Shown here: positions 1 through 6,940 of the stretch, one piece after another
Numbering within the stretch: the first letter of the stretch is position 1
Layout: each line of letters begins with the position of its first letter
Source: UBA1189 sp045612065
GTDB taxonomy: Bacteria > Bacteroidota > Bacteroidia > Bacteroidales > Bacteroidaceae
Reading direction: 5' to 3'
Length of the DNA stretch: 64,000 nucleotides
Assembly: GCA_045612065.1 (NCBI GenBank)
Contig: JAZKYH010000076.1
Location: 11,943-75,942 of the forward strand
Notes under the pieces: model-generated
The model's input: the letters and a program-made list of their open reading frames with translations, nothing else
Told to the model about the DNA's origin: nothing
Database searches by the model: none
Position numbers and translations under genes: made by a program

Positions 1-517
1 GGGCTGCAAGGGGCTCGTCAAGCAAGAGCACTGTGGGTTGGTTCACGATGGCTCGGGCGATGGCCACGCGCTGCTGCTGTCCGCCCGAGAGCGAGTTCAC
101 GTCGCGGTGTTCATAGTCGGTCATGCCCACCATCTTCAAGGCGCGTCGCACCTTGTTCTCGATGATGTTGTCCTTCTCCTTCTTCAGTTTGAGGCCGAAG
201 GCAATGTTGTCGTATACGTTGAGGTGTGGAAATAGCGCATAGCGTTGAAACACCGTGTTCATCGGTCGCTGATGCGGTGGCGTCTGTGTGATGTCGGCGC
301 CTTCCAGCAAGATTTCTCCCTCCGATGCCGTGTCGAAACCCGACAAAATTCTCAGCAGGGTCGTCTTACCACATCCCGAGGGACCGAGGATGGTGACGAA
401 CTCTCCCTTTCTGATATGCAAACTCACATCATCCAGCACCTGTTTGTCTCCGAACCATTTAGACACGTGCTTGATATCGATGATGTTACCACCAGGTTCT
501 ACTTTTACTTCAGCCAA
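1..517 (-). CDS. potA: ABC transporter ATP-binding protein, polyamine (PotA) type, 3' part off window
   Basis: This is the ATPase of an importer that probably takes up spermidine/putrescine, acting on the inner face of the cytoplasmic membrane. About 172 codons are present and the C-terminus lies outside the window. Walker A (GPSGCGKT) is near residues 45-52, the Q-loop (FQRYALFPH) near 90-98, the signature LSGGQQQR near 143-150, and Walker B (LLLDEP) near 164-169. The phrase 'PHQRPMNTVFQ' is typical of the PotA/CysA/FbpC group. There is no in-frame ATG; a TTG at 515-517 is the only plausible start, because a stop codon lies three codons upstream. A promoter-like pair lies just upstream. PotA is the usual Bacteroidales member of this group, but other substrates cannot be excluded. 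Confidence 0.85.
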   Translation of the reverse strand, partial: MAEVKVEPGGNIIDIKHVSKWFGDKQVLDDVSLHIRKGEFVTILGPSGCGKTTLLRILSGFDTASEGEILLEGADITQTPPHQRPMNTVFQRYALFPHLNVYDNIAFGLKLKKEKDNIIENKVRRALKMVGMTDYEHRDVNSLSGGQQQRVAIARAIVNQPTVLLLDEPLAA

Positions 518-577
518 TGCCGTACTTTATTACAAGGTAATACAACATAAAAATGTTAAACTATCTCAAATTTGGGG

Positions 578-608
578 CGAAGATACTACAAAACTGCAGT
601 TGTACAAA
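578..608 (-). promoter_or_regulatory. Bacteroidota-type promoter for the potA-like gene
   Basis: Read on the minus strand, a TTTG box (605-608) is followed after 19 bases by TATCTTCG (578-585). This fits the -33 TTTG / -7 TAnnTTTG pattern known in Bacteroidota. It would start transcription about 50-60 bases before the TTG start. Confidence 0.55.
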
Positions 609-697
609 ATAAATGGTTCGTTTTTTTCATTGCTTTCAGCGACCTAAAGGTTCCGCCGAGGCGAAAGGACTACGGCAGAGCCGTTCCCCATGTAGTT

Positions 698-1493
698 TCA
701 AGGCCTCCGCCACCATGCCATCCACAGCCCTTTCCCTACCAGTGCCCCCAGCACCTCGTCCACGTCGGCATATCGCTTCGTCTTGTCGGGTTGTGTGCAG
801 CGGTCGATGATGCGTTGCAGGTGCCTGTTCACCTCCACACACGCTGCCCCCTTCACATACTGCATCAGTCGCCCCACGGCATAGATGTCGGTGCGGGCAT
901 CGACCATCTCCAGTGCTCCTTCCTGCAATTCGGGTGCGGCATACTCGTGCGAGCATCCCGCCGTGTAGCTGTAGCCATCGGCAAGGCAGAATCCCAGGTC
1001 GATGATTTTTGCATCATTGTTTACCTGTGTCAACATCACGTTCTCGGGCTTCAGATCGAGATAGGCCACGTGCGCCTCGTGCAGTGCTTTCAGACCACGG
1101 AGCAATTGCACGAAGAGTTTTTCGAAGTTACGTCCGTGCGAGAAGTATTCGGGTTCCGTGGTTAGTTTCTCGTCCAGCGTGCACCCGTTGACATGTTCCA
1201 TCAGTAGATAGGGTCCATCGGCATTCTCGCCCAGTGCTTCGTACCTCACAATATACCGGCTGCATATGCCGCTCCCCACCTCATACTCTTTCCAGTAGAC
1301 CGAGCGGTAACGTCGGTCGCTCCTCAGTTCGGGGCGCAGCTGCTTCATGAAATACTCCTTCCCGTCGATGCGCACACGGTAGCATAGCGATGTGGCTCCT
1401 CTCGTACCCAAGGACACTCTCTCCTCAAGCGCCTCATTGTCAGCAACTAAGAAGCCGCTACCCCCCCCCTATAAGCCGCTTATTATCAAGCAT
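698..1493 (-). pseudogene. Eukaryotic-like Ser/Thr protein kinase, frame interrupted at a G9 tract
   Basis: A cytoplasmic protein kinase of the Hanks type. The open part begins at a GTG at 1417 (239 codons). Counting from there, the ATP-binding lysine is K25 (YFMKQL), the catalytic loop YLDLKPENVML carries D121, K123 and N126 with Tyr-Leu in place of the usual His-Arg, the metal-binding DLG is at 140-142, and APE is at 161-163, so activity is likely. Upstream, an ATG at 1491-1493 lies 14 bases after the stop of the preceding gene, but a run of nine G (1461-1469) puts it out of frame. With eight G the reading is continuous and adds 25 residues (MLDNKRLIGGG, then SGFLVADNEALEER). A 'SGF' segment before the first strand is, as I recall, usual in this Bacteroidales kinase family. 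It is therefore either a phase-variable gene in the off state or a homopolymer error. Confidence 0.75.
1461..1469 (-). repeat. Homopolymer G9 tract inside the kinase N-terminus
   Basis: Nine consecutive C on the plus strand (G on the coding strand). Loss of one base restores the frame from ATG 1493 to the kinase. A gain of one also fails, because a stop is met upstream. Confidence 0.9.
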
Positions 1494-1507
1494 TTAGGCA
1501 TAAACGT

Positions 1508-2104
1508 TTATGTCGGTCTGTATTTCACTCCCCCTTCACGTCCACACACATAGCTCATCGTCTCGCCGCCCTCGTGCTTCAGCTGGGCGAGATACATCGG
1601 TTCGCCCTCCACGATGAGTCCGCAGCGGAAGGTGTCGCCCACGCTCAGCTTGCTGTTCTTCGACTCCACGACGGTGAACACCTCATCCCCCTCGTGCCGT
1701 ATGGTCACCACTCGGTCGGGGTGCCACATCAGCTGTATCATCGCCCCTACAGCCAGCGAGTTGGTGACGAGCGAGTGGTTCTTGAGGAAGTCGCTCTCGC
1801 TCTTTCCCGTTGCGCTCGACTCCTTGTAGTAGGTCATCCAGTCGGTGTAGCCCACCATCTGTGCCAGCAGGTTCAGCGTGGTCAGTCGTGGCTGGCGCTC
1901 GTTCTTCTCGCCCAGGTATCCCCAGAAGCGCTTCAGCGTCATGGCACTTACGTTCTCCCCCGTGGCATCGAAGAGTCGTGCCGCCAGGTAGTCAAAGTCG
2001 CGCGGTGTCACCATCTCTCGGCCCACCGCCTTCTCCACTGCCGTCTGCAACCGTTTGTATATGTCGTGTATCGGTTCCATTATTCTTTTTGTCAAGTGTT
2101 GCAA
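1508..2104 (-). CDS. Conserved hypothetical protein upstream of the kinase
   Basis: A 198-residue soluble protein with no signal peptide. The N-terminal half (residues about 10-95) is helical and contains a segment 'AMTLKRFWGYLGEKNE' followed by 'TLNLLAQMVGYTDW', which looks like a helix-turn-helix-type arrangement; similar segments occur in unnamed Bacteroidales proteins. The C-terminal half (about 120-195) is strand-rich. The start may be Met1 or Met9 (MEPIHDIYK); Met9 aligns better with the predicted first helix. It is the first gene of an apparent two-gene unit with the kinase, so a regulator or substrate role is possible but not shown. The promoter region is shared with the divergent gene at 2246. 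Confidence 0.7.
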   Translation of the reverse strand: MQHLTKRIMEPIHDIYKRLQTAVEKAVGREMVTPRDFDYLAARLFDATGENVSAMTLKRFWGYLGEKNERQPRLTTLNLLAQMVGYTDWMTYYKESSATGKSESDFLKNHSLVTNSLAVGAMIQLMWHPDRVVTIRHEGDEVFTVVESKNSKLSVGDTFRCGLIVEGEPMYLAQLKHEGGETMSYVCGREGGVKYRPT

Positions 2105-2169
2105 AAGTAAGCAACATTTTTCAAACCATCCCCATTTTACCGCGGGTAAAAGCAGGTACAGAGCCTAAA

Positions 2170-2188
2170 TGTACCAAAGTGTACCAAA
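2170..2188. promoter_or_regulatory. Direct repeat GTACCAAA x2, possible operator
   Basis: GTACCAAA occurs at 2171-2178 and 2181-2188, exactly 10 bp (one helical turn) apart, in the gap between two divergent genes and just upstream of a good -7 box. A GGTAC at about 2154 is partly complementary. This geometry suits a protein bound on one face, but the protein is unknown. Confidence 0.35.
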
Positions 2189-2208
2189 CGTGTTCGGTTA
2201 ATTAGGAG

Positions 2209-2216
2209 TACATTTG
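2209..2216 (+). promoter_or_regulatory. -7 box TACATTTG
   Basis: An exact match to TAnnTTTG, 29 bases before the ATG of the following gene. A weaker TTCGG lies about 15 bases upstream. Confidence 0.5.
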
Positions 2217-2245
2217 CAAAAAATAGTTAAGCATCTGCTTGTTAT

Positions 2246-2938
2246 ATGGCAAAGAATAGGAATACGGCAAGTCCTTGTGGGGGGCCTGCAATTGCAAATG
2301 TGAATCACAACTCTGCACAGACGACACTTTTCTCTATCGTCGCTCATTACAATCAGAATGGTTATCGCCAATTGCGCATAGAACAACAAATGTATACCTT
2401 TAATGACCTTAAGGGATTGTTGATGGGATATACACCATTCATTATGAATAGCAATGGATGCGTTATTAAGCTATGGTGCTGTGGCGTTCTTCCCGCCAAT
2501 CTGTCTATTGCCAATGTGATAACCCCCTATACCTATCCCTGTTCACATCAATGGTGGATGCTTCATAATCACACCTTTGTTAATAGAGCATTGAAAATAT
2601 TGGCTGGTGCAGGCTTTGTGGGCTTTACAGGCAGTTTTGAGGATTTGTACAACTATGTCGAGTCGTTGGGCATTACCAAAGGACGCTTGCTCCTCTACGA
2701 CCTTACCCGTCGCATAGGTGCTTGCCTGGGGATATATCCCAAGGACTTCGTGTATCTCCAATGGGGCTCGTTGGCTGGGGCTACCATATTGCACAACAAA
2801 GGGTATATCACACTCCCCAACCCATGCGGCTTCAGAGTTCCGACCTCTGTATTTGCGAGTGTCTTCCCTGGTGTCGACTCTATGGATATTGAGAATATCC
2901 TATGCATACATAAGAAGCAATTGGCTATGCTTCCTTAA
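2246..2938 (+). CDS. Hypothetical protein (230 aa)
   Basis: I do not recognise this protein. It has no signal peptide and no clear membrane helix. It is rich in aromatic, Cys and His residues in the middle (for example KLWCCGVL and CSHQWWMLHNH near residues 74-110), and the C-terminal half has a regular aliphatic pattern. A good -7 box lies just before the ATG and the reading frame is open throughout, which supports a real gene. It is followed after 48 bases by a secreted protein gene on the same strand, so the two may be co-transcribed. Base composition is a little more AT-rich than in the housekeeping genes of this window. Confidence 0.6.
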   Translation: MAKNRNTASPCGGPAIANVNHNSAQTTLFSIVAHYNQNGYRQLRIEQQMYTFNDLKGLLMGYTPFIMNSNGCVIKLWCCGVLPANLSIANVITPYTYPCSHQWWMLHNHTFVNRALKILAGAGFVGFTGSFEDLYNYVESLGITKGRLLLYDLTRRIGACLGIYPKDFVYLQWGSLAGATILHNKGYITLPNPCGFRVPTSVFASVFPGVDSMDIENILCIHKKQLAMLP

Positions 2939-2986
2939 TTGAAACACTTTTAACAAACATAAATCATTAATCAAATTTTAAATTTT

Positions 2987-5098
2987 ATGAAAAAACTATT
3001 TTTATTGGCAATGTTGGCTGTCTTTCAGCTGTCGGCATTGAAGGCGCAAGATCCCGAACCAATCGTGGTTAATAGCTGGGCTACAGATTACAACTTAAAA
3101 GTCGAGGTGTACAGAGTAGGACGAAAATTATTTAAAAAACATATTTTCCCCAATGGAGATTATTGCGTTGAGGCAATAGAAGTATCAGAAAGTCAAACGG
3201 GACCTAAAGTTGGGCGCTACGACATACAGGAATGTGCCGATTATCGCTTTACTTATCCTAATGCAGTCGTGGAACTTAGGAATGGCACTAAGACTATAAC
3301 TTTTAAGAATGGAGATGTCACTCAATATGAACTAGAAAGTGAAAGACTCAGGTTCCACCTTGAGGAGGGTACAATATCCTCTTCCGACTTGGAAGAAGCT
3401 AGAGCGTATGGAACGATGGTTTTTGACTATGGGGTAATGGTTAGTCCCGAGTTTTATAATCCAGGAAGTATTGATAGCATTGATGTAAAAGTTGGTGAAG
3501 GCAAATACAAAAAACACGTAAAGACAGAGGTAAAAGATTTGTTGGGAGGGAATCTTAAATTATATGATAGCGGAGATGATTCGTTTTATTATGATAGATA
3601 TGACGAAAAAACATGTCGGTTGACGGACAAGTACCAGCGCGTCCCTATCGTTGTTGGCACAAAAAAGGCTAAGGTTTTTAGCAAAGAAAAACAGGAACAA
3701 TCTTTAAAAGAATGGAATGATAAATATGGCGTAGACTTTTTTGAAGAATACAAGTCTTTTGCTGAAGCAGTTTTTGTAGACTTTTCAACAATTATAAACA
3801 CATGTTATACTGAATGGAATATAGATAATGGAGCCAGAGCTATAGGCGAATGCTATTTCATGAGGGAATGTGTAGCGACAGAAGACAAAATGTTTGATTT
3901 TTTAATAAGATATAGTTCTCTCTATGGAGATAATGATTTTATCTCCGATGCGTTTAGGAGTTTTTCTTCTTTAGACGACTTTGCTGACATTAGGTCAAAT
4001 TTATTCGAATTCTTATGGAGTTCATATACTGAAGAGGCTGCCTCCTTGAGTGAAGATGCTCGGACTGATTTTTTTAAAAGATGGTTTGTTGCCTCTGGCA
4101 TTTCTTTAAGTGAAGCCGTTGAAAAAATGAATGAAGTAGGAATGTATAGAAGCTGGAATGGAGAAATGCTAAAGTTTACTGTCAATGGTCATACTAATTC
4201 GACTGACGCTTATATTATTGCTAAGGTAGAGGCAGGTCATGGTGCCATGGTAGGTCTTGAAGGAATGACATATAAAGATCTGATGAAGCTGATTAAAAAG
4301 AATAAAATAGATCTTACAGCTGTAGTGGAAAGATATGCATCTGTGCTCAATCTGATTAGCGAAAGTTGGGATTCTTCAGTTGATAAGGATGTATACGAAT
4401 TTTTTTTCTGTCCCGTAAGTGAGAAAGATTCGGTTATCAGTGTCCGTCTTGCAAATGGATTATATAACGTACAATATAAGTTAGGTAGTGATATTTACTT
4501 AAAAAGCGATAGTAGAAATGAAGCAGCCATAATCAAAGGTGTCATCAAGAAAGAGGATGGTACAGTAACTATTGACCCAAGTGCAGAAGACCCTGTCGTA
4601 TTTAAATATAATAACGGTGATGAGTTTGTTCCAAATGGATGTGGTATTAAATTCAAAGATTTACAATTAAATCATCTGCCAAATATTGTAGAGGGAGTGA
4701 TGTACTATGCCAATGGTTCTGTTGAAGAGGTAAAGGATGGTTATACCGAATCGCAGCGTCTTGCAATGCAACAAGCCGAGGAGGAACGCCAAAGGGCTGA
4801 AGAGGCAGCAGTAGCCGAGGCTCACGAAAAAGAAAAGGAAGAATGGCGCAAGAAATATGGTGAGCATTGGGTGAATATTTATGAGAAGGGAGATTACCAG
4901 AATGCTGTGGGTATGCCCGAAGAACTGGCCAAAAGGATGTTCTTAGATGTTCTCAATTGCAACTTGATTAACTCTACTAACTGGAGTGATGGTACTGTTT
5001 ATTATGATATATTTCAATATGTTCTCGGAACCAGAGGGCGTATTATAGGTTCTGTGTGGTTCTATAAAGGAAAGCTTTCATCATGGAGACTTGACTGA
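2987..5098 (+). CDS. Secreted hypothetical protein with C-terminal coiled coil (703 aa)
   Basis: The first 20 residues (MKKLFLLAMLAVFQLSALKA, cleaved before QDPEP) form a signal peptide, so the protein is exported. The next ~580 residues are not recognised. They contain short strand-turn units such as 'ELRNGTKTITFKNGDV' near 95-110 and 'GVMYYANGSVEEVKDG' near 570-585 that resemble MORN-type repeats. Residues about 590-625 are charged and Glu/Arg/Ala-rich (a coiled coil), followed by a conserved-looking tail of about 75 residues. The gene is clearly AT-rich compared with the enzymes downstream, which suggests recent acquisition or fast evolution. A strong terminator follows. Confidence 0.7.
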   Translation: MKKLFLLAMLAVFQLSALKAQDPEPIVVNSWATDYNLKVEVYRVGRKLFKKHIFPNGDYCVEAIEVSESQTGPKVGRYDIQECADYRFTYPNAVVELRNGTKTITFKNGDVTQYELESERLRFHLEEGTISSSDLEEARAYGTMVFDYGVMVSPEFYNPGSIDSIDVKVGEGKYKKHVKTEVKDLLGGNLKLYDSGDDSFYYDRYDEKTCRLTDKYQRVPIVVGTKKAKVFSKEKQEQSLKEWNDKYGVDFFEEYKSFAEAVFVDFSTIINTCYTEWNIDNGARAIGECYFMRECVATEDKMFDFLIRYSSLYGDNDFISDAFRSFSSLDDFADIRSNLFEFLWSSYTEEAASLSEDARTDFFKRWFVASGISLSEAVEKMNEVGMYRSWNGEMLKFTVNGHTNSTDAYIIAKVEAGHGAMVGLEGMTYKDLMKLIKKNKIDLTAVVERYASVLNLISESWDSSVDKDVYEFFFCPVSEKDSVISVRLANGLYNVQYKLGSDIYLKSDSRNEAAIIKGVIKKEDGTVTIDPSAEDPVVFKYNNGDEFVPNGCGIKFKDLQLNHLPNIVEGVMYYANGSVEEVKDGYTESQRLAMQQAEEERQRAEEAAVAEAHEKEKEEWRKKYGEHWVNIYEKGDYQNAVGMPEELAKRMFLDVLNCNLINSTNWSDGTVYYDIFQYVLGTRGRIIGSVWFYKGKLSSWRLD

Positions 5099-5136
5099 TG
5101 AATAACCTCAAATACGTCTAATCACATCTTAACACC

Positions 5137-5165
5137 ATTCACCCCCTCACCGCGAGGGGGTGAAT
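5137..5165 (+). terminator. Stem-loop terminator
   Basis: A perfect 12-bp stem (ATTCACCCCCTC / GAGGGGGTGAAT) with a 5-base loop, 38 bases after the stop codon. Confidence 0.75.
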
Positions 5166-5606
5166 GTCTTTATGTGCTTGTGACTAAATGTGCAGTCCGC
5201 AGCTGATTAAGGAAAGAGGAGTCAATTAATCCTTAAGACAGCCTATGGGGATGGCATATACGTAAAATCGGTAAGTTGAGGCGATTTCGTTCGGCAAATT
5301 GAAATGGCTAAAGTGCACCAATCCTAACGGTTCATAAAAGGCAATGATTAAGCAATGATTTAGGCAAAGTTTGCGTCTATAACTCCAATGATTATCAACC
5401 AGTAACATGTCAATTTAGGCAAGCCCATGTACATTGCCCTATTTTTGTTGTTTATCCATTGAGTTACCTTACAGTATACCCCTCAGCGGAGATACTCGAT
5501 GGTGACCTTGACGGAGAGGGACTACAAACCTTGCACCTATATTCGCAAACTTGCATCCATTAAAACATGTGTCTGCCCGTGCGACTCTATCCTTCAGTGT
5601 TTGCCC

Positions 5607-5674
5607 GCGAGCAATCGCGCGAATGGTCTCCACCATTTGCGCAGATGCTCGCGACCATCCGCGCGGATGGTCGC
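5607..5674. repeat. Tandem palindromes with GCGA-CCAT arms
   Basis: First there is an imperfect 46-base hairpin (GCGAGCA...ATGGT arms, 5608-5653), then a perfect 24-base palindrome at 5651-5674 whose left half is GCGACCATCCGC. Very similar units occur at 56865-56933 in this window. Confidence 0.8.
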
Positions 5675-5850
5675 CGTCACACACACATTAGTGCAATGAA
5701 CAAGATAGGGAATACTCATTATATCCCATTCGATATCATTATTGCTTTCTCTCAGAGAATCAATTGTTTGATGTGAGAAAACGTATCTATAATGCGTTTC
5801 CCTTGATAGCCAAGAAAAGCGGGAAGTATGACGAACACTTGCGATTCAAT

Positions 5851-6015
5851 TTGCCAAGGGGTAAACGAGAAATTGCTATAGGGGAGATTGCAGGAGGTAC
5901 TATCACGTTTACTTAGCCTATACAAAGCACACACTATCAGTGCGTATACCCTTGGCAGAGAACAACTGGATACTGCCCCTCTGCCAGGGGTATATGCCGC
6001 TTTGCCAAGGGGGTA
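5851..6015. repeat. Clustered TTGCCAAGGGG repeats in both orientations
   Basis: TTGCCAAGGGGTA lies at 5851-5863, its inverse TACCCTTGGCA at 5947-5957, a CCCCTCTGCCAGGGG hairpin near 5976-5990, and TTGCCAAGGGGGTA at 6002-6015. The 5947 and 6002 copies can pair with each other around the central hairpin. Confidence 0.65.
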
Positions 6016-6063
6016 GAACCGCAAGTAAACCGGCATTGTCTTCGTCAAATCGAAAATTTAACT

Positions 6064-6071
6064 TAAATTTG
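6064..6071 (+). promoter_or_regulatory. -7 box TAAATTTG for the barrel protein gene
   Basis: An exact TAnnTTTG match 42 bases before the ATG at 6113; a TTCG at 19 bases upstream could be the -33 element. Confidence 0.5.
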
Positions 6072-6112
6072 CCCCGTGATTTATTAACCTTAAACAACAA
6101 ATCTGAAAGAAA

Positions 6113-6859
6113 ATGAAGAAAAACAATGTTTTGGTAATGGCTTGTGCCCTTCTTCTCGGTGTGTCCTCTGTGGCTCCGCTTTGTGCGCAAGAGCGTGGTG
6201 ATTGGTCCATGACCATAGGTGTAGACGCTGTGAGCAAATCGCTTTGGCGTGGTATGGAGTTGGGAGGCCCCAGCATACAGCCAACGGGAACCTTCGACTA
6301 TGAGAAGGATGACTGGACAGTTTGTCTCGGCTTTTGGGCTACAAAAACCCTGTTTGGTGAACCTTATGGAGAGCTCGACCTCTTCGTGGAGGCTTCGTGG
6401 AGGAACCTTACCCTTTCGCTCACCGACTATGGATACGGCAAATATTTCGGGCCTTGGCAAGACTATCATGACCTCGACTTTGGCATCAGCTATACGTTAA
6501 GTGAGGATGTACCCCTGACCTTCTCGTGGTACTCTATCATCAACCAGACCTTCGAGGGATCTATGGATGGCGGTGGCTTCGACTGGCAAAGCGCTTTCCC
6601 CTCCTACTTCGAGGTGGCCTACGAGTTCTCTCTTTGGGAGGTGGATTTCAGTGCAGCAGTAGGTATGCTCCCCTTTGCTTCGGACTATTATGAGAACAAT
6701 GCCTTTGGCATCTGTAACTTGAACCTCAGTGCTGGCCACGAGTTTGAGTTTGAGCACGGCGGTTCGCTGCCCGTATCAGCCCAAGTGGTGTATAATCCCA
6801 TGTGGAAAGAGTGGCTTTGGAGCGTGAGCGTAGGCTACTACTTCTCATTAGACTTCTAA
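6113..6859 (+). CDS. Small outer-membrane beta-barrel protein
   Basis: 248 residues. The first ~25 (MKKNNVLVMACALLLGVSS, cleaved after SVAPLCA) are a signal peptide. The rest is a series of alternating aromatic/polar strands (for example LDLFVEASWRNLTLSLTDYGY and VDFSAAVGMLPFA), and the protein ends in a strand with terminal Phe (VSVGYYFSLDF), the usual outer-membrane barrel signature. The length suits 10-12 strands. No enzyme motif is visible, so a channel or structural role is the most that can be inferred. The gene is monocistronic, with its own -7 box, and is separated from the next gene by a short AT-rich gap. Confidence 0.75.
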   Translation: MKKNNVLVMACALLLGVSSVAPLCAQERGDWSMTIGVDAVSKSLWRGMELGGPSIQPTGTFDYEKDDWTVCLGFWATKTLFGEPYGELDLFVEASWRNLTLSLTDYGYGKYFGPWQDYHDLDFGISYTLSEDVPLTFSWYSIINQTFEGSMDGGGFDWQSAFPSYFEVAYEFSLWEVDFSAAVGMLPFASDYYENNAFGICNLNLSAGHEFEFEHGGSLPVSAQVVYNPMWKEWLWSVSVGYYFSLDF

Positions 6860-6917
6860 AATCGGTCGATTCCATCAATTTATCAGGCGTGTCAAAAACT
6901 GGCACGCTTTTTTTTCG

Positions 6918-6925
6918 TACTTTTG
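6918..6925 (+). promoter_or_regulatory. -7 box TACTTTTG
   Basis: Matches TAnnTTTG and lies only 15 bases before the ATG at 6941. This implies a very short leader and argues that 6941, not 6923, is the start of the ABC ATPase. Confidence 0.5.
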
Positions 6926-6940
6926 CACAAAAATCCACGC

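Larger units (their letters stand above)
5099..6063. other. Long non-coding, palindrome-rich intergenic region
   Basis: Nearly 1 kb without a convincing gene; the short open frames here lack start context and conservation features. It holds a terminator, a cluster of palindromes with GCGACCAT arms near 5605-5674, and alternating direct and inverted copies of TTGCCAAGGGG between 5851 and 6015. The base composition differs from the flanking genes. I see no tRNA or known ncRNA. Confidence 0.6.

Noticed and set aside
5226..5408. A 60-codon frame in the non-coding region
   Set aside because: No start context, no promoter, composition unlike the neighbours.
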